Assembly: GCA_946800325.1 (NCBI GenBank)
Contig: OX326961.1
Span: 3,016,655-3,080,654 of the forward strand
Reading direction: 5' to 3'
DNA length: 64,000 nt
From: Luzula sylvatica
Lineage: Eukaryota; Streptophyta; Magnoliopsida; Poales; Juncaceae
The position numbers and the translations under genes are program-made. The notes beneath the pieces are model-generated. The model did not search any database. It was given only the letters and a program-made list of their open reading frames with translations, and was not told the DNA's origin. The stretch's first letter is position 1. The number at the start of each line of letters is the position of its first letter. Shown in pieces: positions 10,720-22,683 of this stretch.

Positions 10720-11987
10720 TCTTTTTCTTGTACACCCGCTTGACTCCTATGGGCTTGCATCATTTTGGTAATTCGACCAAGTCTCACGTCTTGTTTTTCT
10801 CGATAGCCGCAATCTCTTCATCCATCGCGACTTGCCATTTCTTGTTTCTCACAGCTTCTTCAAAAGAAATATTCTCCGAATCTGCCAAAAGACAAATAAG
10901 ATGTATCTCACTGGTTGCATCGTACAACTCTTGTAGGCTCCTTGTGCTTGTCTGTCTCGGCTCGTCTTCTTCATCAGGTATTGCGGGGCTAGTCGGTACA
11001 ACAGCTGAGGATTCTTCTTTCTCGGACTCGTCTGACTCGGCGTCCTCATCTTCCATCTCACACTTCTTATTCCAGTCCCATGCGCTCTTCTCATTCACAT
11101 GGACATCTCGGCTCACCACAACTTTTCTTTCAATTGGGTCATACAGCTTATATGCCTTCGTTTTCTCGTCATATCCAATAAACACGAACTTCTTGCTTTT
11201 ATCATCGAGCTTCGTTCTCCTTTGATCCAGTACATGTGCATATGTCACACTTCCTAACACCTTGAAATGCGACACCGTCGGTTTCTGACTGCTCCAAGCT
11301 TCTTGAGGTATTTTTTCGCCCAATTAATTTCGCATGAGGACATCGATTTTGTACATACACCGCACACTGTACAGCCTCAGCCCATAATTCTTTTGGCACT
11401 CCTTTGCTCTTCAACATCGACCGAACCATGTCGAGAATGGTCCGGTTCTTCCTCTCGGCCACACTATTTTGCTGAGGCGAGTACGGCGCAGTCAAGAATC
11501 TCTTAATTCCTTGCTCCTCACAAAAGCTCGTAAACGCGGTTGACGTGTACTCACCATCTCTATCTGACCGCAATGCTTTGATATATCGCCCGGTCATCTT
11601 CTTGACAAGCACCTTGAACCTTTTGAACACTTCGAATGCCTCGGATTTTTCCTTCAAAAAATAAACCCAGGTCCTCCTAGTGTAATCATCAACGAATGTA
11701 ATAAAATACTTTTTCTCACTGAAAGATTTCGGTGTGATCGGACCACAAATGTCGGTATGCACCAGCTCGAGAGGGCTTGCCGCTTCATATTTCGTCTTCT
11801 TATGAAATGGGACTCTTGCATGTTTACCGAGTACGCAACCTTCGCAAAATATACTCGTGTAGTCCATATCTGGCAGACCGTGCACCATGTCCTTCTTTGC
11901 CCGCATCTGGATACTCCATACTTCGTAATTCGTCTTCGTCAATCGCGGTAGCGGTATATGGCCAAAAGCCCTCCCAGAACTCGCCAT
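10720..11987 (-). pseudogene. Copia gag-integrase fusion remnant, frameshifted
   Basis: Begins at 11987 with a gag-like N-terminus (MASSGRAFGHIPL...TNYEVW) and after about 45 residues jumps to the pre-integrase zinc-region tail (GCVLGKHARVPF). The integrase core keeps its acidic residues in HTDICGP, RSDRDGEY and NSVAERKN. Near 11315-11325, at an A6 run, the frame shifts; the other frame continues with the normal downstream part (VSHFKVLGSVTYAHV, FVFIGYD, a Glu/Asp/Ser-rich linker, then AMDEEIAAIEKN). The RT region stops after a few dozen codons, before any catalytic motif. A cis-incompetent relic whose integrase triad survives. Confidence 0.85.
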
Positions 11988-12003
11988 CGCTCTGATGCCA
12001 ATT

Positions 12004-12356
12004 TGTTGGTAATACGGGATTCAAATATGGATTCAAATAGGGATTTCTAATAAATAAAACTCTCTCTTATAATTCTAATAGGTTCTTACAATTGTTTCTC
12101 TCTTTTCTAATTGATATTTTTGATATATCTTTTCAATGTGATTAATTCATAAACATCTAAAGCCTATTTATATGTTCCATAAATTTGGAATACAAGGAAT
12201 TAAACCTTGCCTTAAACTTATTTTCTAAACTAATTTCCTTATAATAAAAACTGCCCTATACTTATTTCCTAAAGTTCTTTCCTTAAAATAACTTTTCTTA
12301 AATTTATATGAACTAATTAAACTTGATTTATTATTTCGGACTTGGACTTATCAACA
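12004..12356 (-). repeat. Copia 5' LTR abutting the dirigent promoter
   Basis: Plus strand starts TGTTGGTAAT and ends TTATCAACA, i.e. TG...CA with short inverted ends. The next base pair begins the TATA box of the dirigent gene. The LTR is transcribed away from that gene. Confidence 0.9.
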
Positions 12357-12364
12357 TATATAAG
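12357..12364 (+). promoter_or_regulatory. TATA box of the dirigent gene at the LTR edge
   Basis: TATATAAG begins at the first base after the LTR and lies 57 bp before the ATG at 12421. Part of it overlaps the presumed target duplication. With the insertion, everything upstream of the TATA box is LTR sequence. Confidence 0.65.
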
Positions 12365-12420
12365 TCACTCAAGCTAGTCTCTCAAGCTAAACTAAGCATC
12401 ATCGTACCAAACACACGAAA

Positions 12421-13058
12421 ATGGTTTCAACCTTAGTCCCATATTCTCTTACTCTTCTCCTTCTCTTTCTCTCCTCGCTCATGTTTAATTCTTCCGAGGC
12501 CCAAATTGAAACTGTGATTCGAAATGAGATTAAATCAGTCGGTAGCATGACCCACATCCATTTCTTCTTCCATGACATAGTTAGCGGCAAGAACCCATCT
12601 GCAATATCGGTTACTCAACCTATTAGTGGGTCCATGACATCATTTGGCATGATCAGAATAATGGATGATAAGCTCACTGAGGGCCCAGATATTTCATCGA
12701 CTGAAGTTGGCCGCGCCCAAGGGATGTACGCATCAGCTTGTTTCGGCGAAGTTGGCTTCGTGCAGGTATCTTAATTAACCAAATTATTATGATAAAACTT
12801 GGTAAATGTATTAATAATAATATATACGGCGTGCAAATATAGACTGTGAATCTGGTTTTCACAAGTGGCCAGTATAACGGAAGCACTATTTCAGTGATGG
12901 GGCGAAATGCAGTAATGCATGTGACTCGTGAGATGTCGGTAGTTGGAGGGACCGGGATGTTCAGAATGGCTCGTGGATATGCGATTGCTAAGACTCGCAC
13001 GGCCGACATGGCTGGAAATGCATCCGTAGAATACGATGTATATGTTACGACAGATTAG
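12421..13058 (+). CDS. dirigent protein
   Basis: Two exons, 12421-12765 and 12843-13058, joined by a 77-bp GT-AG intron in phase 0; 186 residues, the usual size for the family. Residues 1-27 form a signal peptide (hydrophobic core LTLLLLFLSSLMF), so the protein is secreted to the cell wall. Family features visible: HFFFHDIVSGKNP, FGMIRIMDDKLTEGPD, VGRAQGMY, then exon 2 with LVFTSGQYNGSTISVMGRN, VVGGTGMFRMARGYAIAKT and a terminal EYDVYV. Dirigent proteins are eight-stranded beta-barrels that steer coupling of monolignol radicals into lignans or related products. Which product this one favours cannot be told. The ATG follows a TATA box by 57 bp. Oddity: a Copia LTR replaces the DNA just upstream of the TATA box. 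Many dirigent genes lack introns; this one has one. Confidence 0.92.
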
Positions 13059-13173
13059 GTAGCTGTACTAATGGTCTCATGGTCATGGTGATGAGGCATG
13101 GCTAACTCTTTTAGAGAGAGAGAATTCAATAATCTTCATTCCCTTTCTCTTTGGCTATTTTTTTTTTGCTTTA

Positions 13174-13277
13174 CAGTCAGTTGTTCTCTCCCTTTGTATT
13201 TTGTAATAATTTCTGTGTTTGTGCTCAGTCAGTTGTTCTCTCCCTTTGTATTTTGTAATAATTTCTGTGTTTGTGCT
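13174..13277 (+). repeat. 52-bp tandem duplication in the dirigent 3' region
   Basis: Two identical head-to-tail copies starting cagtcagttgttctctccc at 13174 and 13226. It lies 115 bp past the stop codon, probably in the 3' UTR, and could create duplicate polyadenylation signals (ttgtaataatttc). Confidence 0.9.
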
Positions 13278-13364
13278 CTATTGATTTGTCTTGGTGTACT
13301 ATAAGTTTGGCATTAATGATGAGCGTTGGATGAATTAAGGAGTAGTTTTACATTTGAATTTATA

Positions 13365-15086
13365 CTAGCAGAATACTCGCGCTACGCGGCGAGCATGTAA
13401 ATTATGTTTTTCATTGCAATACAATTATATATTTGTATGATAATATTAATAATATCATATTAAAATAAAGTTATTTCAATTCATTTATCTATGATTATTC
13501 ATATGTTTTACAATTATTTTACATTATTATAACAAAAAATCTCATTTTTTTTAATCGAATAATAATATCCATATTAGTGTCATTATATAATAATAATAAT
13601 ACCCATATTTGTATGATAATATTAATAATATCATATTAAAATAAAGTTTTTTGAACATTTATCTATGATTATTCATATGTTTTATAATTATTTTACATTA
13701 TGATAACAAAAAATCCCATTTTTTTAATCAAATAATAATACCCATATTTGTGTCATTATATAATAATATATAAGAATAAGATATAATATAATTTTACGAA
13801 AAACGCAACAACAAATATTATATCATTGTTCACAATATTTCATACAATATCAAATATTAAAATAATGAATCATACAACATATGTAGTAACACATTATTAA
13901 TTATATATAGTAATATTTTTTGTTGATTGAAAATGCATGAAAAATATAAAATAATATAAAACTTAATAGTGGAAGTAATTTAATAAATAATATCAAAATT
14001 TAATTTATAATAAACATAAATACAAATTATTTTATATCATATGATTTATTTATTTATTTTACATTTTGTAAAATAACAATACAATTTGACAGGTGTTTAT
14101 AAATTTAAAAAGTTATTTAGATGGATAAACTTTTTTTAATTCTATTTTTTTTTGAAAAAGTTTTGTTTGCTTAAAACACAAATATAATCGACTTAGTATT
14201 ATACTATTATATGAGATTCTATTATGCAAATAAAATTCTTAAAAATATATTATGCAAATAAAATTCTTAAAAATATATTATGTAAATGTGTATTTTTTTG
14301 AATTGTATTTTCTTACATAATATATTTACAAATTGAAATTGTGAAAAATAGTATGTATGAACTATGCTAATATGGATGTCAAAATAAAGAGAAAAAGGAA
14401 ATGACTATATTTGATGAGTTTACAAAATTAAATTTCCAAAATAATACTAATATATGTTGTATTTTTTATAATATTATATATTAAATTATTAGTATTTCAT
14501 ATATAAACTTTTCATATTTCATTGCATTCACATTTGATCATATAATCTTATGTGAAATGTTAAACAATTGATTAGACTTGGTCTATTATGATTCTAACAA
14601 ATAATAATATGCCACGTCATTAATGTAGAAATGTAGGATGATGTGCTTTCTAAGAACGTTTAAAACATGGTGCAAAATAATAACACATAAATAACTACAC
14701 AAAATATGATCCTCAAAAAATCTAACAACAAATTAATGATTGAGATTAAACCACATCACTACATCTAATGGTTCAAATTAATACTTAAAAATAATAATAC
14801 AAAATGCATGTCTTAAATTATCAAATATAATATTAATGCATATGATGAAGCAACATCACACAATCTAATGGTTAATAGTCAAGATAAGAATGATGATGTG
14901 GCTTCATGAGGAGGCTCAAAGATAAGTGCAAAATAATGAGTGGGTTAATTAAATTACCAAATATAATATTAATGCATATGATGAAGCAACATCACACAAT
15001 CTAATGGTTAATAGTCAAGATAAGAATGATGATGTGGCTTCATGAGGATGCTCAAAGATAAGTGCAAAATAATGGGTGGGTTAATT
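13365..15086 (-). mobile_element. non-autonomous Helitron
   Basis: Read on the minus strand the element ends with a stem-loop (ctcgc-cgcgtagc-gcgag) then CTAG at 13368-13365, followed by T. The same end type recurs at 40204, 60921 and, on the plus strand, at 27232. The body is AT-rich without ORFs. The 5' side carries 'gatgatgtggctt...' subterminal repeats shared with the element at 60921. The 5' border is uncertain (15058 or 15086) because that end is tandemly duplicated. Confidence 0.75.
14815..15086. repeat. 136-bp tandem duplication at the Helitron 5' end
   Basis: Two copies begin at 14815 and 14951 (aaattaNcaaatataatatt) and differ at only a few bases. Each holds 'gatgatgtggcttcatgagg' and 'ctcaaagataagtgcaaaat'. 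Confidence 0.9.
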
Positions 15087-15118
15087 TAAACAAAATTTAA
15101 AAAATAATTTTGTTTTAC

Positions 15119-15370
15119 AAGAGCTCATTTACTATGTCCCCCAGATTTCCCCACACATTCGATCTAGGAGATTAATAATTAATCATTTTTTTAATTAACA
15201 CAAATACACTTGATTAATGTTTTATTATAGAATTAAGGTACATATGAATTAAGATTAACCATTAATAATTAATATGTATTCACTGTTAATAAAGTGTATT
15301 TATATTAATTAAGAGGAGATTAGTTGTTAATCCCTCATATCATCTATTTGTGTGTGTGGTGGGTTGGTTG
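15119..15370. repeat. AT-rich foldback MITE
   Basis: Starts agctcatttactatgtcccc. The inner arms ttaattaacacaaatacactt and its near-inverse aagtgtatttatattaattaa are visible. The opening phrase recurs at 30788, where a LINE truncates the element. Confidence 0.5.
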
Positions 15371-15840
15371 GTTGTGGAAGAGGGGGGGAGGGACTGGAGG
15401 AAAGAGTAAAATTTCCCTTTTTATGAAACATTCCAAAACTAATTCCAAATGAATTTTTAAAACCCGTATTACCTGATTTCAAAATCAGTTGAATTAGTTC
15501 CGTTAAAATTATATGTTAAAGTGACCAACCAAATTAAAAAAAGAACACCTACTTTTAAAAACCCGGTGCTCCAAACACTGAATTGCAATGTTCATGTTTT
15601 GAATGCTCTCAAAATATTTTTCAAAGAAATATTATCGTGAATAACATTCATATAATTCATATAATTTGATTGAGTTTTAATAATATATTAAATAAATAAC
15701 ATATTTGATTGAGTTGAAATAATATATGAAAATCACAATTTAATTATATTGAGAATAACATTTCTATAATTTAGATACATATAAAAACTAGTTAGTGTAT
15801 TATTTCATAAAAAGTATGATTTTTTCAAGATTTTTATGAG

Positions 15841-17195
15841 GGGTAATTCTAAGGTACAGTTTTTTGGTAAAAGGATAATATAGGTATTAAGAAAAATTTA
15901 TGTCATTAGAATTAATTCTCTCCATTTCATGAAATTTTGTTTTGTCCATTTCAATTATCTCTTACTTTCCTTCTCAATTAATAATAGTAGAGATATTTCT
16001 TTTGCTCATCTAATTAATGCCATATTTTATAGAAACATTGTCAAATTATTAAGAAGGATACAAATGCTAGAATGCTTAAAAGATTGAGGACCTTCCAGGA
16101 ATTAATATACACATTATTTTAAGAGAACAAATCGAGAAGAATATATTTCTGATCCACACAAAATATTAATACCATCCAACAAATACAAAATTAATACAAA
16201 AATTTGATTCACTTGACTAAATTGTCCATTTTACATCCAAAATTTTCATAATAAATTAAAATCTCAAAATATCATGTCTGGCCCTCCAATATTACGCATA
16301 ACTAATCAAAATCTCAAAATTCAAATAGTTTGCTTCACTGGACTGTTTTTACCTGCATACCACCATGCATATATTTTACACAAGGCATCTATACATAAAT
16401 AAAATCATATTAACCATTAGGAAATGATTTGATTAATCTTCCTTCTTCATTTACTTTCTTCTTTGATGCATTCATCTCTGCAATTTGAAAGATCCAAAAT
16501 TAAGACCAAACGTGAACTAACAACGAAAAGAAAAAACAAATTGAATGTTTAATTTTAAATTGTTGAAATTAAACTATTGAAATTATTTAGGCATTTCACC
16601 GAGCACCTAGTTTAGGGATAAAAAGGAAACTCAAAATTCGAGATCCAACTTGCAACACTAACTATTACTCGCCAATTACCTGGTGGGAGTTAATCGAGGC
16701 ATGATGATTGAAAATGAGGAGGCAAGAGAGTGATTGTCTCAACTCAATGTTTCTTGCATCTTCTCTGTTCAGGATCGATCCGCTTTCTCATATCAATATA
16801 AAATCAGATCCATTGATGTTTCCAATTCGATGTTCAAAATGTAGATCCGGCTTATTTCCCAAAACCCACCTCCCAATATAGTGTATTTCGAAGAACAAGA
16901 GTGATTTTCATGTGAACTTCACGTACTTGAGTAAGAGTGATTTTCATGTGAACTTACGGAGAAGGAAGTGAAAGGAACGTCTGAGGAGATGGGAGAGAAG
17001 AAAAGGGAAAGAGAGAAAGATAAGGAGAAATGAAGAGTGGGAATAAAGCGTGGAGGATGAGGAGGAAAATGACAAGTATACATTTTTTTACTATTCTGCT
17101 CAAATATCCATAGCAATTGTGAATCATCGGATTGATCTTTGCATTTAAATCATGTCCGTCCGTATAAAATTATACCCGTACCATAGAATTACTCT
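15841..17195. mobile_element. putative MULE-type element with short TIRs
   Basis: Terminal inverted repeats gggtaattctaaggtac (left) and the complement of gtaccatagaattactc (right) differ by two bases. Flanks ttttatgag (15832-15840) and ttttatgaa (17196-17204) match in eight of nine positions, as expected for Mutator-like target duplications. The inside is non-coding by eye. A GA/GGA-rich block at 16955-17070 could be a captured gene fragment. Confidence 0.5.
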
Positions 17196-17204
17196 TTTAT
17201 GAAA

Positions 17205-19415
17205 TAATAAACTAATTAATTCTTTTATATATTGTATATAAATCCTAGAAATAAATGTTCCATAATTATCATAAATAAATATTGTATTTAATATTATATA
17301 TGCAATAATATGTTTTTTGTGAATATTTTGGGAGATACATATTACGTGATGGACGATTCAAATATTTTATGTCAACAATTATCCTTCTGTCTCATAATAC
17401 ATCAAAACTCAATGACAAATTATGTAATTATGTATATATATTGAAAGGGCAAACATCGACATCATTGCAATTCGATTTTGTACATCGGAATTTTAAAATC
17501 ATGTGTTTATTTTGTTAATTTCGTTTTGTCACCTTAAAATACAATTTAAACTAAACTAAATCACCAGATTTTTAAAATCAAGGAGTACCTGATTTTTAAA
17601 ATCAAGTAGTAACAAAATTCGATTTGGATTAATTTTGAATTAGGCTTGAAAACCAAATTATTTTTTGACTTTTGTTTAAATATTGGGTCAGATATAAAAT
17701 GCATGAATTAATGGGTCAGTTTTGCCGTGTGACTTGGAGGCCGTTGACCCTGTGACCTGTCACCGGAAGTCCTCCACAATATTTTAAAAATTTAACATTG
17801 TTAATTTTAGTTAGCACGACGAATAATAATTAATACAAAATTAGGGGTGAACTCGCTCCGCTTCGACCGATTTAAATTTAATTTCAAATCAAAATTATTA
17901 ATATTGAATTAGGTAACTATATATATTTTTAAAGTAAACACTGATTAAGAACTGGACATTAGATTTTTTTTAGAAATATACATCACATTTCGAGAGTTAG
18001 TCGCATATATAAAATTGATTGCAAGGGAACAAATATTTATTCAACTTATTGAAGAAATTCTTTTGATTAATAATATTGTATAAAAATATAGTTTGATATT
18101 CGTAGTGTTTAATTATAATTTGACTTTTTAAATTTCTATTTATTTTCTTCAATAAAACAAAATACTTTTCAAATTATAGCATAAATGAATTTCAGTAATA
18201 AGATTTGGAAAAAATATATCTCGATATTTTTAGGTTTTTTTTTATAATTTTAACTCTTCTAGTTTTCTATTAATTTTCTCTGACAATATATATTTTTTAA
18301 ATTATATCTAAATTGATTTTGATTAATAAGATTGTGAAAAAATATAGTTCGATATTTTTTAGAGAGGACAAGTATATTATTTGTCCTTTCTCATTCATTC
18401 TTGTAGCTAGTGCTATTTTGAGGTAATAATTTTGGGGGTTTTATATGATGTTCTCACTCTCACTAAAACATTTTTGATACGTCAATCGAAGTGTTCAAAT
18501 GAATTGATTAATTCTCAACTCAATGATTAATTGAATTGATTCAATCTAGATGTTTAATCGATCCAATGAAATACTTTCGACTGATTATCAATTGTGTTTA
18601 AGTGAGAGTAGGGACATATTATATTTTTCCATAATTGTGTGGTTTAAAAATAACGTGGCAATAAAGGAGAAATTAAATAGAAAATGAAATGATGTGGTTC
18701 AACAATGCAAAAATACGGATTAAGAGATATGATAGCCCATACATGGTATTGTCAATCTATTATTTTCTTTGAGAAGTCGCCTTCACTTACTTTACTTGAT
18801 CACTTCCAAACCGAAGGGAATTAGTTTCGCATGCGAAGTATATATTTGGTTTGGTTTATATAACAAAAACATGGGAATGAAGGCCAAATTTTAGGTCGAC
18901 CTGAATTCCGTTAAGTTCCATTTTCAAAATCTGTTTTGGGAGGCAAATTTTCATGATGTCATTAATCAGTGTGAAATATTAAGAAAAGAACAAATACAAA
19001 ATGCAAAATGATCAAACCTCCAATAAAGAATTAAATTTTATAAAAATGATCAAAATCTGTTAAGTTCCCCCTTCACTTACTTAAATTAAATTTTTACAGA
19101 CTTTCAAAAATTAAATTAAATAAAAAAAAAAAAGACGACAAACAAAAAATTCTATAATTATAATTTAATATACATTGATATCCTAATTTACTTAAAAAAA
19201 CAAACAAAGACACGTATAAAAAAATCTTAATTTTAAGCAATTATTTATCACTCGTTGAATTTTACTTTTGATAGCATCGCCAGTTAGTACTTAGTTGAGT
19301 AATGTGAAATTAAGAACATTTATTTATTATTTTTCGGATTTTGACTTGGAATTAATCAAACCTCTAATAAACAAACAAAATAATTATGTATCACTACAAA
19401 AAACTAAGAAAAAGA
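17205..19415. other. AT-rich intergenic, foldback MITE at 18440-18620
   Basis: No gene visible. 18440-18620 folds back: left arm tgttctcactctcacttaa-type, right arm ttaagtgagagtagggaca. 18000-18360 contains two related 'gatttgg/gatattttt' repeats with 'aaatatagttcgatatt'. Confidence 0.45.
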
Positions 19416-19805
19416 TCAACCCTCCATTAACTTGCTACTCTCGCCCTCGAGGAACCCGGTCATCCTCAGCACGGAATCTCGAACATGTCTAAGATCACGG
19501 CCTTTAAGTGTTCGCCCTTGACCAGTACACAAAGAGAACGCCACTTTTCCTACGTTGTTCCTGCGGGACACCAGAACATGTGGGGGCACCTTGTCAGTAT
19601 TATCTTCTTCATTGCACCATTCGCTACTTTGATGCGATGAACCGCGACTCGAACTAATTGGTATGAAGATTGGAGACGCGTAAACGCTTGAATTATTTTG
19701 AGAAGCTCTATTAACTTGATCGAAATGCTTGTAGTTTGTTTGAGAAGAATTCAAATCGTGGGTTTCTTCAGGCCACAGAATTTCAGATTCACGAAACTCT
19801 TCCAT
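19416..19805 (-). CDS. senescence regulator S40-family protein
   Basis: Single exon, 129 residues. It starts with MEEFRESEILWPEE, the acidic-Trp-Pro N-terminus usual for S40 proteins, has a Ser-rich middle, then PPHVLVSRR and the signature tail VAFSLCTGQGRTLKGRDLRH continuing to SVLRMTGFLE. S40 proteins are small plant nuclear proteins linked to leaf senescence, dark and hormone responses; the biochemical role is not settled. A TATA box (TATAAA on the minus strand, 19874-19879) lies about 70 bp upstream of the ATG. A divergent paralogue lies 2.9 kb away on the same strand (22684-23028). Length and motifs are complete, so it looks functional. Confidence 0.9.
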   Translation of the reverse strand: MEEFRESEILWPEETHDLNSSQTNYKHFDQVNRASQNNSSVYASPIFIPISSSRGSSHQSSEWCNEEDNTDKVPPHVLVSRRNNVGKVAFSLCTGQGRTLKGRDLRHVRDSVLRMTGFLEGESSKLMEG

Positions 19806-19873
19806 GTTTCAGAAGATATCTTGCGAGATTTTAATTCTCGAATTGGAGGAGAAATGACCAAGGATGAATCGAA

Positions 19874-19879
19874 TTTATA
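19874..19879 (-). promoter_or_regulatory. TATA box of the S40 gene
   Basis: Minus-strand context ctctataaattcg, about 70 bp upstream of the start codon at 19805. Confidence 0.5.
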
Positions 19880-19889
19880 GAGAAAATTG

Positions 19890-20255
19890 AAGTGCTTGAA
19901 CACATGAAATAGTATTTTTTTGGATGGACAAAGTGTATAGTTTAAATAAGTACCCTGTTTTTAGAGAAAAGTGTATTAGTATTTCATGACCACTGAACAT
20001 TATAAATTATATTAATAAATAAATATAGTGACTATTGTATGTATCATTTGTTTCTGTATTTACTATTTACAAAAGAGACATGTTCACAATAAAATGGTAA
20101 ACCACGTCTATACTTAATATCTAAGATAAGTAAATAGGAATATTCATTCTGACGTGGTACAAGTAGACTAAACACGTGTACCAATGAAGTTAGGACTTAG
20201 GAGACCATTCATGTTTCCCTCTACATACACTTATCATGTTAAGCATATAATAAAC

Positions 20256-20326
<71 letters not shown>

Positions 20327-22683
20327 TCATGGCAAATATTATTAATCTATATAATCAATCAAGTTTGATGTATCTGGCATACACGTAGTTAGTACTACAA
20401 ACAATTAATTAAGAAAGTTTTTAAACATACAAAATAAAACATGAGGTGCTTAAGAATAACGAGTGTAACTTGTTAGGTAGCTTAATTAAGAAAAGCACTA
20501 ACATCTCTCCATTCTTTTCAAATGGAGACTTCCAATTTTATGTATGAAATATGAACTCCATTTTATGTAAATAGAGAGGAAGTAAGCACTGTGATAACTT
20601 GTTGGCACTTGAAGATATAAAGTCAACAACGTAGAACCGTGTAAAAAAATTTAATTATGGTAAATAACCAATCATATTCAGCCACGTTGTTGGATCAATT
20701 AACTATAAAATAGTATATCCAGTGAGAAAAGTGCATAAAAGACCCAAATGTGGTATAAAGGTCCCTATCATTGGTTAGCCAAAACAGGCTGAGTTAGATA
20801 ATTATGGCAATGGTAATTACGTGTAGGGTTACTTTTTCAATGATATGTTTTCAATTAAAGCTTATCCAAACAATTAAGGGTTCGTGTAATTTTTAGGATA
20901 TGTATAATTATATTGGTCATAGGTAAATTTAGGATTTTATGTAAATTGTTTTGTATGTAATGTAGACTGTTAATTACAGACCAGACTATATTTGTTTTAA
21001 CCTAATAATGTGGGAATTCGGAAACTATAATTACATTTTTATTGAAAAAATTGAATTAACATTTCGACAAAATATGCTCTTGGCACTTCTTACTGTCATT
21101 ATCAAAATTGCCCCAAATTCCTACCCAAATTGGCAAGTCGTTATCTTTAATTTGTTTTCATTGTAAAAAGACATCGTATTTTCGTACACTTGCTTAGTCA
21201 AATGCAAATGATAATCTGCAAATTGGTAGTGTTCTATTTTTTATGCTCACAGGGAAGTTTCTTGAGGGCAATAATGGTAAAATGTTAAACATTAGATAAT
21301 CCCGTTAAGTTCTTTTTCTTTGAAATGACGTGGAAAGTTACCTGCATTGTGCAAGCCAACATAATATTTCCAAGAAATTTTGACATAATTATCTGATTTA
21401 GAAATTGAAAAATATAGTTATCACAGAAAGTAATTTTGACAAAATTATCAGAACTTTGAGAACTTACTAAACTTAATTCAGTATCGTTGGGTAACAATTA
21501 CAAAAATATATTCAAGAACAGAAGAAATAAAATATCTGTATAGTAACAAGTTAATGGTTGAAAGAGAAAATCCCTTGCATGCAAATGGATCACAAAAGAA
21601 AAGAAAAAGTACAAAAACACTAAAAATGTGCTTTAAATTAAGGGAGCTTCTAGGCCCTTTTTTTAAAAGGGCATTTTAGGTATTAGTATATTTATTTCTC
21701 ATCTTTTCATTTAATTCATTATTGATGTTCTCCATTATTTCCTTTTTTTTTCTCCTTCCTCTCCATCCCAATTTACTGACATTTCTCTCTCACGAGTATT
21801 TTTTTTTTCTACACTCTCTCTCTCTCTCTTCACAACTCTATTCTGAGATTGTCATAGTAATATACTCTTCAATTTTGAAGAAGAACATTTTACAACTATA
21901 TATTCCTCATAGTATATACTTCATTTTTTTTAACAAACTTCAGGTGATTTTGTGATGTTTCTCCATTTTGAAGGATTGTTCGGGTCTAAATCTGCACTAA
22001 CATAGTAATTTTTTGTACAATCAAGACATATTTATGTTGATCGAGACTTTTTTTCATTTTTAATATCAAATAAAGAAGCAAGCAATTGATTTTTAGAATA
22101 ATTGGAACATAAATTTGTCATGACTCAAAAGTTAGGGTCCTTAGGGAGGATATGTTTGCATGGGTGAAGAAGATAGAGAGGATAAAGCTTCCCTGGCCAT
22201 ATCAAAAAATAAATTATGAAGTTTGGTAAGGAGAAGGATAATTAATTCATTAAGTAATTAATACCTGCCAAATAAAGATGTTTTAATAGGAGAGTGGGAA
22301 TTGCAAAATTACATTTTTGCTCTTTTAATTGAGGTCTATCATAATCTCATCAAAACAATTTATGGTAACAAATTTAATTCATACCGTTGGATTAAGAAAA
22401 TCATTTAATCTCATCCATTCAACAAAAGAGGGTCTATGATAAAACAAAATGGATTTGTCATAGAATTCTCCTTAAATTAAATCTTACATACTTGCAACGC
22501 CCAAAAAAAATCGAAGATAATTACATTACAAAAGTCGTTTTTGCATTTCAGGTCTTTAAAAAAATCGACCATCCATCCGCCATCCACGCAGGGATCATTC
22601 ACCCGGAAAAAAAAAAGTCATCCAAAAACTAATTCCCTCAAACTCCAACTTTCTTCACTTAATTTCTCAAATTATACCTTGAA
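19890..22683. other. intergenic; (TA)n microsatellite and possible MITE
   Basis: A pure TA microsatellite of about 30 units lies at 20259-20319. At 21636-22478 the ends ttaagggagcttctaggccc and the complement of the right end (ttaaggagaattctatgac) look like diverged inverted repeats flanked by 'ttaaatta', so a decayed MITE is possible. No gene is seen. Confidence 0.45.

Larger units (their letters stand above)
10310..12356 (-). mobile_element. compact, internally deleted Ty1/copia LTR retrotransposon
   Basis: Two direct LTRs (10310-10663 and 12004-12356) flank only about 1.34 kb. On the minus strand the order is 5' LTR, a primer-binding site resembling the tRNA-iMet type (TTGGCATCAGAGC), an ATG, a short gag N-terminus fused directly to the pre-integrase/integrase region, the beginning of the RT region, a purine tract and the 3' LTR. 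Protease and most of gag, and nearly all RT and RNase H, are missing. Flanks are tgtat (10305-10309) and tatat (12357-12361), an imperfect 5-bp target duplication. The LTRs keep similar sequence but differ at many sites, so insertion is not very recent. It could move only with proteins from another element. Confidence 0.9.
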
